Origin: Usnea hakonensis
Taxonomy: Eukaryota; Ascomycota; Lecanoromycetes; Lecanorales; Parmeliaceae
NCBI GenBank assembly: GCA_013423325.1
Contig: BLJB01000201.1
Span: 186,001-250,000 of the forward strand
Reading direction: 5' to 3'
DNA length: 64,000 nucleotides
Of the stretch, positions 34,139 to 46,020 are shown piece after piece (position 1 is the stretch's first letter; each line of letters starts with the position of its first letter). The notes beneath the pieces are model-generated. The model did not search any database, was not told the origin of the DNA, and was given only the letters and a program-made list of their open reading frames with translations. Made by a program: the position numbers and the translations under genes.

Positions 34139-35241
34139 GATAGGAAAAATCCTCAAGCTTGCAATATTGGAAAGGTACCATACGAGAAGAGGGAATGATC
34201 AAAGCTAGACACCACCATCGTTTCATCAAATGTCTTCCTAGCCGCACTTTTACTCATTTTGTCTACTGTATGCATCAGAAATATTATCACGTGCGATCTA
34301 GCGTAGCGTTAAGGGAGTCAGAGGGAGGATTGATGTCCTTCGTTGATATGACACGGCAATGCGGAAATTTTTCAATCAGGTCCTTTGTACAGACAGATCT
34401 TTACACATATTATCAATCAAATCGTTCTTTCCCAACCAATCTGCCACTTCCCATCCAAGGAAATCCAGCTCATGTTTGGGATGATCACGATGTTTTCGAT
34501 CCCTGTCGTCCACTACTTTGCGGTCTCCATAGCTGCCTGTATTGTTATAAGGCACGTAGATCTGTTCGGCAGCATAATCTCGTTCATCCAGGCGTTGATC
34601 TCTGGATCTGAATCGTCGAATCGATTTTGCAACGCAGCTGGATTAGAGCCAAGGAGGTCTGAACCATATTATGAATAGTGCCACATATGTTTGTTATAAT
34701 ATTCCTCGGGATTGGGCTCTACTATACTATTAAAGATGAGTATATGAAACTGTCTAAATATGAGTGTAATTGTGGTATTGGTATCAATGTATACAGAAGA
34801 AAGAGTATTTATGGGAGGCCTTACGAGGGTGGGTATTCCTACCGACTTTCTCTTTTGATATCCACCCTCCTTATAAGGCCCGCATTATGCTAAGGCGCGC
34901 TCGGAATAATATACTCGTGCTTAAGGTAGGTAGGTAGGTACCTTATATACCACCCTATTGCGCTTTTGCCAAGGTTCTAGAACTTCTAGGCCCAAAGCCC
35001 GATCCCAATTCAGCTAACAAAGCCTAACAATGCCTCAAGCTAGCACCTTTCCCGGCTTACTACTCATTCTGCCTGGAGCTCAGCCCCAGAGCGTCATCCA
35101 GCCCAGTGTGGGGACACATATAGTTGTTCAGCTCGGAGTTTTTTCTTGTTTGAAACATGTTGGTACTCTACTTTATCCAACCAAATATCTTATTCCCAAC
35201 TAAGGGCGCCGAGCGAGCCGCCGCGGCTGAATTATTATCCT
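34139..35241. other. Intergenic region with GGTA repeat and palindrome
   Basis: No convincing gene. Around 34921-34945 the sequence reads AAGGTAGG repeated, then TACCTTA, which forms an inverted repeat of the same type as at 46.7 kb. The 35146 to 35241 segment is open in frame with the next gene but lacks an ATG. Confidence 0.4.
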
Positions 35242-37938
35242 ATGGATCCAATATCCATCGTTTCTCTGGCAGCATCTTTGACCGAGGGTGCCTATCAGGT
35301 CTCGAAATTCATCGCATCCTCCGCCAGCGTCGATACCACGCTTACCGAACTCCAGACTGAAGTCGTAGGGCTTGGCAACGTATTGAAATCAATCCAAAAA
35401 AGTCTCCAAGGTCCCGCTGCTGCTCGTAAAGGTGGTGGAGTAGTTGGCGAGGCTGAACTTTGGACCTCTCTCGCTTTTGCCATCAAGGATGCAGAACGAA
35501 CGATCACTGCCCTCCAGGGTATTGTGAAAGGTCTCCTGGGTACCAAGTCGACTGGTATTCTCAAAAGAATGGTCAGGCAGGCTAAGTTGAACCTTAATGC
35601 CGACGAGATCAGTGCCATTAGAGCTCGTATTCACACTCACACCAGTAGTCTTCAAGCCGCGCTACAAATGGCTACTTTGTGGGTACACCTCTCCTATTGG
35701 ACACCCTAATTTCTGACTTGCTCAAGATTGATCACATCCCAATCTTCTGATCATATTAATGAGATTGGTCCGAAACTCGACGGTATTATCCAAGATCTCA
35801 AGCAAATGAAATCAAATCAAGCGACTACGAACGACAAACTTCCCTTGGTTTTCCGAAATCCCGACATCTTGACACACACGGAGCGTTTAATTTCAAGTGC
35901 GAGTACGGTCATAGGCCAGGGCTCAACAACTTGGGGTGGGAGTGAGATAGGCTTACCGCACTCTTCAGAAGCTGGCGGATCTTTGGACAAAGCCAAGAAC
36001 TCACATATCGAGGACTGGATTCCACGATTGACGATTATGGAAGAAGAAGGCTCACAACATAGTGAATCCAAAGCCTTCACAGCTCCTTCAGAAACCGTAG
36101 TGGAAGAAACCGGACTCGAGGGTGAAGAGATCGATTATTCTGACTCCGACGGCGACGATGATCACGACTTCGCACAAATGTGTTTCGAGCAGGCTGAAGA
36201 AATGTTCAGGAAAAAGGAACACGCCAAGGCAATTGAATCTTTTCAAGCAGGTCTCGATCGTGCAACAACTCTAAGCTTAGAGAGACAGAACCGTCTCGGT
36301 CTCGGAAACATCAAGCGAGAATTAGCATTGAGTTTGCTGCACCAAGGAAGTCTCAATGAGGCCGAGGATCTCTTTCAAACATTGGCCAGAGGCAATACTA
36401 AAGATGTGAAAGGTACAGAACTGGCCTATCATGCATCATCGGGACTTGCGCAAGTCTTTATTTGTAAGCGGTCATATACAGATGCGGAGGAGTGGTGCAA
36501 GAACAGTAGAAATGGATGGAGACGTGCGCTCGCAAAAAGGGCTGGAGATAAACGACATCCGCTTTACATCGATGCTCTAAAGCTATCAGCGTTCCTATAT
36601 GAGCTCCGCGGAGACTCAACGCAGGCTTTGATTTACGAGAAGCGAGCCAAAAAGGATGAAGTTCTGATTGACGAAAAATCTAGAGCAACTTTGTTGAAAG
36701 GGTTCACACTAGAACAATCCCTTGAACTGATCAACAATTACCATAAGACGCATCCAGCTTCAGAGGAGCAGCATGATCCACCTCCGGCACAAGACGCTGG
36801 ACTTCAATCAAACACGTCTCCCAAATATACTATTGAGGAGATTGAAACGTCAACAATGGAGCAGCAACGAGATTGCACGCTTGAAAGTCCAAAGGAGACA
36901 CCAAAGCTCTTTCCAGCAGTCTCAGTGACTGACCTCGGGCATAGTCCCCTAAGTGATAGCAGCATTACGGTAAAGGATAACAACCCCCTCATCAAAAGGC
37001 AAAGCACGGCATCCGACTCAAGAACCTCATCGTCATCTCAAGTGCCATTCTCAACCCTCCATCCTGTCACTCGAACAGAGAGTATGTTCTCCGACGAATC
37101 ATACAGCATCAGATCCGAAAGCACCCAAAGTGACACCAAATCCCTCTCTTGGCGCTTCCAAGACTTCCGCGCCCGCTCAGCGCTGCTCCAAGCTGCCCGC
37201 AAAGGTGACGTCGCGGCTGTCGAAAAGTCCCTTAAAAAAGGCGTCCCAATCGAATCCACAAACGACAAAGGCGAAACCCCTCTTTGTCTTGCAGTGATAG
37301 GCGGCCACGTCTCCACCATCTCCGCCCTCCTTTCCCACAACGCGCAAATTGAAGCCCGCACTAAAAAAGGCTTAACGCCACTCCTCTGCGCACGCGAGAA
37401 CGTCTCGACAAGCCGAATCGACGTTATGCGTATCCTCCTCTTAAATGGCGCGAACCTCGACGCCAAAGACGAAAACGGCGACACGGCCCTCCACCAAGCC
37501 GTATCACTCAGTCGGCCCGACTGGGTCAAATTCCTCCTCTCCTTCACCCAAAACCTCGAACTCCAGAATAATACCGGTGAGACCCCTCTCCTCCGCGCCG
37601 TCGACTTCTCCCCGCTCTCCTACGCCGAGAAAATCCTCGAGACTGTCCAGCTCCTGCTCGACGCTGGAGCCGACACAAAAGCAACCGACGAGAAGGGCCA
37701 GACAGCTGTGTTGATCGCCATACAGGCTATAGCACTCAAGATAGGTTTCGAGGAGAGGTATTGGAGGGTGTATGTTAATTTGGTGGATAAGCTTTGCAAG
37801 AAGGGGGCGAGCGCGACTAAGTCGTCGGCTCATCTGGCGAGTCCATTGGAGGCGACCAAGCAGATTAAGGATAAGAGTCTTAGGGAGGGCGTTAGGGTGG
37901 TCTTGAAGAGGGAGGGATGTGAGGTTGCGAGCGCGTGA
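35242..37938 (+). CDS. HeLo-like N-terminal + TPR + ankyrin-repeat protein
   Basis: Two exons (35242..35678, 35727..37938), with a 48-base intron ending in AAG, give 882 residues. Residues 1-150 (MDPISIVSLAASLTEGAYQV...) match the helical N-terminal domain common to fungal STAND/NLR-type proteins (HeLo-like/PigL_N). An acidic linker follows, then tetratricopeptide-like repeats (about 310-480: AQMCFEQAEEMFRKKEHAKAI, LALSLLHQGSLNEAEDLF, SGLAQVFICKRSYTDAEEW). A Ser-rich region comes next, and finally at least five ankyrin repeats (about 640-850: NDKGETPLCLAVIGGHVSTI, DENGDTALHQAV, TGETPLLRAV). No nucleotide-binding domain is present. The ATG at 35242 begins exactly at the usual domain start. It may be a membrane-acting or signalling protein in non-self recognition; that is inference. 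Confidence 0.75.
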
Positions 37939-37983
37939 GGGTTTTTGGACGGCGTGATGTTGTGATGTGACGTTTATATCCAT

Positions 37984-38014
37984 TCTTCTTCTTCTTCTTC
38001 TTCTTCTTCTTCTT
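37984..38014. repeat. CTT microsatellite
   Basis: About ten uninterrupted copies of the trinucleotide TTC/CTT lie just downstream of the ankyrin-repeat gene's stop codon. Confidence 0.9.
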
Positions 38015-38066
38015 GGTAGCTAATTTTTTGCTATATGCCAACCTTACGACATGTGTACGTATGAAG

Positions 38067-38118
38067 ATATAATAGTGACAATTTCACGAATAAAAATATA
38101 ATAATGACAATTTCACGA
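38067..38118. repeat. Direct repeat, two copies of about 23 bases
   Basis: Two near-identical copies of ATATAATARTGACAATTTCACGA, differing at one base, lie about 30 bases apart (start to start) in an AT-rich intergenic segment. Confidence 0.7.
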
Positions 38119-39572
38119 CCCTGATTCCATGTCGATCTGTCAGGGATATGGACCCTGATGCGAATTTATTTGGTAGATGTCTGCTATCACCACCCCACTA
38201 TCGCATCAGCGCCATTAGGAGTTTGAACCCACTCATGCAGCTCATTCACCCTTCTTCCCAAAAGGAGATACTGAAGCAGTGAAACTTTCTCTATAACCCA
38301 TCCTTGATACACTGGCGTACGCTGATGACTCCTAGCTTACCTCTCCTCCAGTTGCCTTCTTGTCGAGTCTAACAGTTATTCAAGCATTTCAATTAATCTC
38401 CAAGCTTGTAACACGTGCGTAGGCTATTTGCAAGCTCACTGCAGAGTCTCACGCACGGCAGAAGTCGGATAGCTCGGATGAGACCCTACAAGTCGCTCTT
38501 GGTCCCCCAAGCTTGTAAAAGAGAGGGCCAATTTTTCAAATCAAGACGATTAGCCTGGATGGAATCGCTCGGAGACAACTCCCGTGAGCGCGTCACTGAG
38601 TAAGAAAGACCGAGTCTGACTTTTGCAATTGATGGATCTGAAATCGAGATCTTTCTTCCCGAATCAAACGCAAAAGCGCCCTAAAAGCCTCAATGAGATC
38701 TTTTAAAGAATTGGGACAAAGATTCATGTAACGGCTCTTAGATTTGCCGTGACGCCCCAAGAAGCAATTGAACGGCGCGTGAGATGGTGCATCTCCGTCG
38801 CTCATAGCACAAGATGAGTCAGGCTCGATTTGTTCAAGGATTACGCCATTTGCTGATGTGTTACGAAATACTGAATGGTTAACGTTGGTAGAACCCCGCA
38901 GTGTCCCAATCGTCTGTCCGAAGGTCTGGAACGGCTACATTGCGAGGTTTTACTTAACCGACTATTAGGGATCCAGTGTGGAGTTTATACCAATATGGAG
39001 TGTAATGGTGGTATCTGTAAGGAATTTGATTTGGATCTAAATGATGTTGAGTTGAAATGGCGGATCTGAGCATAAGGCTGAGGCTAGCCCGATTATGCTA
39101 TGAAGGACCGCGAGCTGCGGCGCTTTCTTTGATATGGTCTGTAGCAGAATTCGAGAGGAGTCCCAGCTGATGAGGCCATGATCAGAGAGGCCTAACAAAG
39201 CGAGTACAGTGTCTTCCAAGAAGTCCACAACTTTAGCGTGACATAAGGCCCCGCTTAGAAAGACACCTGGACAATGCGCCTAGAAGGACCTAGACTTCTA
39301 GCTCATGCATACTCTTTTCCGACTGGACGTTTGACAGCCGCTCCCTCCGATAGTTGCATGTACCGAAGAACCCCACCTTTCTTGGCTTCCTACCTACCAC
39401 TTACCTTTTTTGAACACAATCTTCTCTTATCTTGGACTTTAGCACAAGCAGCTATATATACTCAAAATCATTTCCGCGCAGACGCCACTGGTTTACCACG
39501 TGTAAACAGCAATGGCTGCTTAACCTTCAATCGTTGCGTGTATATGTGTATTCTTGTTGGTCCGGCAGCGTG

Positions 39573-41297
39573 ATGGCGTTCCAAATCGATTCAATCAACG
39601 CAATCATTACCGGCATCAAGCGTTATCGACGAGCCTACGAACTGACCGCCGTCGCTTCATTCGGCGGAATGCTATTCGGTTGGGACACTGGTATGATAGG
39701 AGGCATCCTCACCCTTCCAGCCTTCCAAACTTCATTCGCTCTCAACAAGCATTCGAAATCTTTCAGCAACCTTCAAGGAAATATTGTCTCTGTGCTCCAG
39801 GCGGGCTGCTTTTTCGGCGCAATGTCCTCGTTCTTTATCAGCGACAAACTTGGACGAAGGACGGCCTTGTTCATTGCAGACGCCATCTTCATTCTTGGAT
39901 CCGTGCTACAGGTCTGCTCAGGTTTGCACACCACTTCACTCTCGCTGCTGTACGTTGGACGTGTGATAGGTGGTTTTGGCGTGGGCTTGATTTCGGCAGT
40001 CGTACCTTCATACATTGGAGAGAATGCCAACAAGGAAATTCGCGGCCGGTGTATTGGGACTATGCAGCTCTTCAATGTTACAGGTATCATGCTGAGCTAC
40101 TTTATCAATTATGGTATGAGCAGCCATACTTCACTTGGAGCTCTGCAATGGCGCATTCCGTTCGCTCTCCAAATGCTTCCAGGAGTCCTCCTCTTGGTTG
40201 GTCTCCTCTTCCAAAATGAGTCTCCACGATGGCTAGTTGAAAAGAATAATATTCCGAAGGCATGCCGTGCACTCTCCCGCGTTCGCGCAAAGACACAAGA
40301 CGACCCGATACTTCTCCAGGAATTACAGGAGATTATCGAAGACTTTCGTCAAAATGAGCAGCTTTCATTATCACATCAGTTCAATCTGATCATCTCCTCA
40401 AAACCGATGTTATATCGCTTCAGCATGGCCGTCATACTCATGTTCTGGCAGCAATGGACAGGTACACATCCTTGTCAGATGTGTGAGATGTAGATTCACT
40501 AATCTGAGAGGTGTAGGAACAAATTCTATAAATTACTACTCCCCACAGATATTCCAATCAATTGGCCTTGCCTCAACTTCGGCGGGGCTTTTTGCGACAG
40601 GGATTTATGGCGTAGTCAAAGTTGTTTTCACAGCTCTTGGTCTTGCTTTCGCCACTGAACAGCTGGGTCGTAAATGGTCTTTGCTCATCGGTGGTGCCGG
40701 GCAAGCGTTCGCTATGTTTAGCATTGGGATACAAGGTGCAGTGGCACCTCAAGGGCTGACACCGTCCTCATACTACGCTATAGTTTGTGTTTATATCTTC
40801 GTATGTTTTCACTACATGACTTTCGCTTCTATTTGATATGGAGATCTGGGCTGTTCAACACAATTGAGACCTGACCTCGAATATTCCAGGTCTGTTTCTA
40901 CTCCTTCGGCTGGGGTCCAATCCCCTTCGTCCTAAGTGCCGAATGCGCGCCCAACAGCGTGAGGAGCCTTATCCTCGCCGTAGCACTCATGACGCAGTGG
41001 CTCTTCAACTTTGTCATAGCGAAAGTCACGCCAATAATGCTGGCCAATATCACCTACGGAACCTATCTACTTTTCGGGTTCTGCTGTGTGCTGATGGTTC
41101 TTTTTACAATCGTCTGCGTTCCAGAAACGAAGAATGTCCCGCTGGAGAGCATCCATCTGCTTTTCGAAGACAATATTGTCAGGGGTGCGATGAGAGATAC
41201 GTTACCTGACAGGGCGAGATCCAAGGACTTGCAAGTACATTCGCACGTTGGAGGAGGTGAGGAGGCGGGGAGGGCCGCCGAAAGCGGAAAGGTGTAG
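39573..41297 (+). CDS. MFS sugar porter (hexose/quinate-type)
   Basis: Three exons (39573..40461, 40517..40800, 40890..41297) give 526 residues. All sugar-porter signatures are present: GWDTGMIGGI in helix 1, DKLGRRTALF, GRVIGGFGVGLISAVVPSY, NESPRWLVEKN after helix 6, GTNSINYYSPQIF in helix 7, LGRKWSLLIGG, and the closing PETKNVPLESI. Twelve hydrophobic helices can be traced. The protein is a plasma-membrane proton symporter or facilitator for a monosaccharide or quinate-like compound. The sequence does not fix the substrate. Introns (55 and 89 bases) have standard donors and TAG/CAG acceptors. The neighbours give no pathway clue. Confidence 0.88.
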
Positions 41298-41986
41298 CTT
41301 CAACCTAACATGTCTGTGAACAATGAGGGACAGATGATAAGGTGGAACCCGCTCGTTTTACTGCTGTATGAAGGTTCACCACTTTTCCTTCCTCCACGAC
41401 CTAAGCGCGGAGAACGTAGTCCGCGTTCAAGGTCTCTAAAGCTTTTGGCAACTTTTCCGGCGAAGAGAAAGGTAAGCGACTGAAATTGGGTAAACAGCCC
41501 TCGACTTGTTCTCCCTCGACTGCCCGATCTCTTCGAATTGACGCTGATTGCCTCAGTCTCTCGGACAACTTGCTTCGAGCGCTTCGTTTCCAATGTCATG
41601 TGCTATCTCTACGTCTGAATATCTGTAATTGATTCCTTCTGATTCTGACATATTTTTGAACTGACTAGTATACAAATCCAATCGTTTATAGGTACTTCAT
41701 AGTGACCCTGAAGAACAGACTTCTCGACTTTACCTTGGAATAGTAGTAGCCGAGTTCTGAGATAGGAAAAGCGCTGAAGACAAAGTCTGTCTAGAAGATA
41801 CAAACACCAAGATACCCCATTATCCGGCAATTACTACTCCGAGGTCCAGCCCAAACATTACCCTACCTACATTATATATGAAAAGGGCTCCCCATCACCC
41901 ATTTCAAATCCCAAAAAAGGAAAAAAGCCCGAACCCGGAACCAACCATTACCTAGATATCCCCGGGACCCCCCTCCGCCCTTCCAT
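41298..41986. other. Convergent 3' region
   Basis: This lies between the sugar porter (+) and the LITAF-type gene (-). Short frames at 41300..41830 on the minus strand carry no motif and are not called. Confidence 0.45.
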
Positions 41987-42928
41987 CTACGCAAAACGAA
42001 ACACCGCCGTCCGCCCGCTCTTATGCCACTGCGCGAGCAGGACGCCGCAGTGGCCGCATTTGTGCTGCGCGTCCTTGAGGCCGTGCATCAGGTACGGGAT
42101 GCAGCCGAAACCGGTGATGATGCAGAATAGCGCGGCCCATCCGCTGTGGTTGTGAAATGGGGGTTTTATATGTCAGTCGGTGTTTCTCGTTTTGGGTTTG
42201 ATGGGTCGCTCTCTGTCTGGCATGTATTCTGTATGGAGGGGAGAGGATAGGGATTATATGTGTGGTTGGGAGTGATGATGGGAGGGGGTAGGGAGGGGGC
42301 TGGACGTACTGGGTTGTGTTGCCCGCGACTTTTTCTACGACCGTTAGCTCTCGGTGGCCGCAGACGGGGCAGTCGACGGGTGAGGGGGCTTCTTGGAGGT
42401 TTGCGAGGTGGACGGCGGTTTGGTACCTTTGTTGCTGTTGCTGGGGCTGCTGGAGAGGTAGCTGTTGCATCTGTTGTTGCTGTAGTTGTTGTTGTTGTGG
42501 GATAACTTGGAGCAGCTGTTGTTGTCGTTGTTGCGGTTGCTGTGGGGTAACTTGCAGCAGCTGTTGCTGTTGTGGGGTGAGTTGCAGCAGCTGTTGTTGC
42601 TGTGGGGTGAGTTGCAGCAGCTGCTGTGGTTGTGTGGGAAGCTGCTGCATCTGTTGTGGAGCCGGCGAAGAAGCGTTTGGAGACACGGGCTGAAGTGTGT
42701 ACTTATTCTCAGAAACGACGGTCGAATTCTGGTCATTATTGCTGTAGGAAAGAAGTCAGTCATCGCGTATAGTTTCGAGTTTATCACTCAAATTTGCCTT
42801 GTGTGTTCCACTTGTTGCACTGTCACCGCCCCATACACGGTTATCTCATCCGCCGCTGGGGCCATGGATTGCGTGTTATTTGGATTGGCTTGATAGGCAG
42901 GGACAGGGCCTGCATCCCAAGAAGTCAT
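41987..42928 (-). CDS. LITAF-like zinc-ribbon membrane-associated protein, Gln-rich
   Basis: Three exons (42798..42928, 42310..42741, 41987..42143) give 239 residues. The LITAF-type zinc ribbon is split by a hydrophobic insert: CPVCGHRE (Cys168 and Cys171), then HGWAALFCIITGFGCIPYLM as the membrane-inserting helix, then HKCGHCGVLLA (Cys217 and Cys220). Related proteins sit on the cytosolic face of endosomal or plasma membranes. Residues about 72-150 are a Gln-rich tract made from a 10-residue repeat. The first intron appears to be GC-AG (AAG then GCAAAT; CTGAC branch; CTACAG; 56 bases). It is the only option found that keeps frame with the ATG at 42928. The second intron (166 bases) has GTACGT/CACAG. 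Confidence 0.75.
42411..42660. repeat. Coding minisatellite (30-base units) in the LITAF-type gene
   Basis: On the plus strand, units like CAGCTGTTGTTGCTGTGGGG followed by TGAGTTGCAG recur about every 30 bases between roughly 42550 and 42640, flanked by more degenerate CAG/CTG-rich copies. On the coding strand they encode QLTPQQQQLL repeats. Confidence 0.75.
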
Positions 42929-44430
42929 ATCAGCTGAGTCTTATCGAAACCCTATCAGCTCATCCCACCATGAAAGGTTGCGGATGGAACATACTGTTCG
43001 AGGCGATGGAGCTCATCCTGCTTGGCTTCACTTGAGTAGATAAATTAAGTAGATAACAAGCCCACGAGCGGCTGCTATTACTGATGCGAGATACAGTCGA
43101 ATCGATTAAGACAGAGTAGATCGGGGAGGTACGAGTACGAGCCCAACTATAAGACGTTAAGGTATAAGCCGGTCTCAAGGGTTCCGTGTCGCAAAGATAT
43201 CCGTAAAGATTTATCACTGACGATCACTGGACTGTGCGTGATATACACAATTTATGATCAATAGCGACTGCGCGTACAAAAAGCCGTAACAAACACAAGG
43301 AAGAGGAGGAAAAGAATAGAGGAAAGGACAGAAGACTTAATAAGAAGGACAAGAAGGAGGGAGAGTCGATATGGGGATATATTCTAATCCCTACTTCTAG
43401 AGAAGTAGAATCACTCTCGCCAAAATAGGCTGAAAGAGGATCAGCCACATTTCCGATCATCCCTCCTCTCATGCATCTTATTCAGTCAATTTCTGCCTTC
43501 AGCCTCATGCACCTACACGACTTTCCTCAAGAGTGTGGGAGAATCTGAGGCGAACATGGCAAAAAGGGACAAGCCGCGACAAGCATACCACGATGACTGA
43601 TACATCTCCCAAGTCTAGAATCTGACAGAAGTCGACGACCAATTCTCTGAAATGCTTGATGCGCAAGGCTCAAATGGTTGCCCCATTGCAGTCATCTTGG
43701 TGATAGTGGGATAAAGGTATTGTGCGAGAGGTCCCTACGGCCGAGAGGCGTTAAGCCATGTGCTGATTAGGAAACCCCAGCACCACGTGGCTTGTCTTTG
43801 TGGGGCGGAGTTGGGGGAGTGGGGAATTGATATTGCAATGATCAGACCGTGTACAGATGATTAGTATGGGGAGCATAGTTGCTATTTTAGGTGCTCAGGT
43901 CAGATGTTCAGACACTCGGACCTTCGAACCCTCAAGGGGCTGATGGGGGCTGTTGGGGGCTGTTGGGGGCTGTTTCGTTTTCGACCGCCTTATGTTGTAC
44001 TACGTCGTGCAAACGAAGATTTAGATCACTCTGCTTGTGCGCTAATCGTGCGCCATCTGTCAATAACTACTCGATATGTGGGGGTAGCTAAGTCGGCTAC
44101 AGCAATATGTGCGGAAAAGCGCCAAGGATAGCCCTAGCCCAAGAATGCTCCGCGCTACCAAGCCGTATGTTCGCTGCATTGCTTGTCAAGTCCTCGTCGA
44201 CCTTGGAGCGTTGGTCCTCTACTCAAGTGTCGTACACTGACTAGCTTACCCGACTCCGATCCACGATTGATGACTTCGAGATGACGGACACAACTGGAGA
44301 ATAGATGTGACTGAGCTCAACCATCCGTGGTAGCCTTAGCACACCCATCCCGCAATCGGAAACAGCGTCCATAAAATCGGGCACTGTCCCATTGCCTAGT
44401 TTATCGAATTGCTATAGAACTTCTACTAGC
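42929..44430. other. Gene-poor region
   Basis: No gene is recognised. A purine-rich tract on the plus strand spans about 43270-43370. A threefold 10-base repeat (TGTTGGGGGC type) lies at about 43941-43975. Open frames are short and conflicting. Confidence 0.4.
43941..43975. repeat. Three tandem copies of a 10-base G-rich unit
   Basis: The sequence reads TGATGGGGGC then TGTTGGGGGC twice, followed by a partial copy. The spaced G5 runs could in principle form a G-quadruplex-like structure. Confidence 0.6.
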
Positions 44431-46020
44431 ACGGCTACAAAGTGGGGTTGTGACTGGCACATTTTCAGACGACTCAGTTTCAGTGGTTGGCGCTTGGGCG
44501 TCACAGTTTGTGCCTCGACTGCCGCAACGGTCCTTATTGTCAGCAAATATCTGCCTGACCATCCAGACTTTTGCGAAGAATGGCTTGAGTAACGATCTTG
44601 CAACTATCCAAGGCGGGAGCAGACCAAGGCCCTCAGTCTAAACCTCCATTTGCTTATTAATGTCTTGAGTAATATACTTCTAGCTGCTAGCAATGATTAT
44701 ATGCAATGCCTATCCTTCCCAACGCGGGGAAGTCGATCGAGCGCGCTCTTGCCACATCTGGCTCGATATCGAGGTGCCCAGTGTTCGAAACCTACGACTC
44801 ATAGCCGAGACAAGATTGTCCTCTGGTGGCTGTCGGCTTTCTCCGGCAGACCACTGTATTTTCCATACAACAGCGCGGGATTTTCTACCCTATCTTCCCA
44901 AAAACACACGGCATACATCGTAGCTGACGAGCTTGTGAATGGAATCGGGATGAATTTGACAGCTTCCAATTGGGTGATTGGTCTGAATCTCGGTCGGATT
45001 GGCACGATCTGACTAGTGATGAATGTATACAAGCCTACGGGAAGCCCTTTGTATCGGACCGTTCGGATGTATTGACTGTTACTCCACGACTGAACGGCAG
45101 TGATGTATTAGAGATCGCCGACGCCATTGTCTCTATTGTTGAAACTCACGCAAAACCTGGGACCACCTTATGGGTGAGCTCAGCCAACAAGTACACATTC
45201 GCCGCCAACCACTGGGACGATCTTCCCAGGACATATCCGAATAAACCACACCAATGGTTTTTCAGTGCCAGTTGGAGACGCGGTTGACTTGTAATATACT
45301 ATGCATTTTGACACTCATTGTAGCTGGCATCCTTCTAGGCATTGGCGTCCAAAATCCTGCGCTTGCGTCACAGAATATATCCTATCTGTGTATCCTACGC
45401 TTCGGGGCTGTGACACCGATTACTGGTGGCCTGGAATGAGCGTGGCAGCGGCGGACTACTCCTGACTCTTCTAGTGGCCAACTCACCCTAAGCGCAACTC
45501 TCCTTCCTTTTCCTCACCTGCAATGGCATGCTCATGGCAAGTGCATGAAGTGACTACACCTTTGAGCGTGAACCTCTTCGCGTCACGAATCCGATCGGCG
45601 ATTAGCGGTTATCCTATCGCTTGCAGCTTCCCCATATATAATATTCCGCTGATAGTTCTATCTGGAACATTGCATTGGCTCGTCTCCCAGAACCTCTTTC
45701 TTGTACGAGCGGCAGCCTTTGATTCCGATGGAAATGAAACCGCACGGTCGATCTCTATTGTGAGATACAGCTGCATAGCCATCATTACCGTCATTATCCT
45801 TGGCACTATTGTTGTCGCTCTAGGTATTCTGAATGGATTTCGTATTTATAGACCGGATATGCCACTAGGCCATCGCCAAGAGAAGACAGCGATGCTGCTA
45901 CTCTTCCCGTGCTATGGGGTGCTGTGAGCGGTCAAGAAGAAAGGTCGGTAAGACATTGCTGCTTCACGAGTCTTGAGGCTTCGCCGCTTGTAGAAGGCGA
46001 AGTCTATGCGGACAAGGATG
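44430..46020 (+). pseudogene. Decayed DUF6536-like fungal membrane protein gene
   Basis: Pieces of one large fungal multi-pass protein (family recalled as DUF6536) occur in order but in different frames: FSGWRLGVTVCASTAATVLIV (about 44470), LINVLSNILLAASNDYMQCL (44650), a +1-shifted VDRARSCHIWLDIEVPSVRN (44730), KIVLWWLSAFSGRPLYFPYN (44815), then DECIQAYGKPFVSDRSDVLT (45025). Later come LSGTLHWLVSQNLFLVRAAA (45660) and HCCFTSLEASPLVEGEVYA near 45960. Frameshifts and several in-frame stops separate them, including TAA and TAG codons where CAA and CAG would fit the family. No splice sites can explain all the breaks, so I call it a pseudogene. C-to-T change at CA dinucleotides is compatible with RIP but not proof of it. 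Confidence 0.65.

Larger units (their letters stand above)
37939..39572. other. Gene-poor region with simple repeats
   Basis: The stretch holds a CTT microsatellite and a 23-base direct repeat at 38.0-38.1 kb, then about 1.4 kb of short, unconvincing frames on both strands. A minus-strand ATG frame at 38593..38805 has no family resemblance. The last 200 bases are presumably the sugar transporter promoter. Confidence 0.4.

Noticed and set aside
38593..38805. A minus-strand ATG frame of 70 residues
   Set aside because: It has no homology signal, no supported downstream exon, and lies in a stretch of short conflicting frames.
42316..42693. A Cys-rich plus-strand frame over the LITAF-type gene
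   Set aside because: The cysteines come from reading the CAG/CTG repeat in reverse; it is the antisense shadow of the Gln tract.
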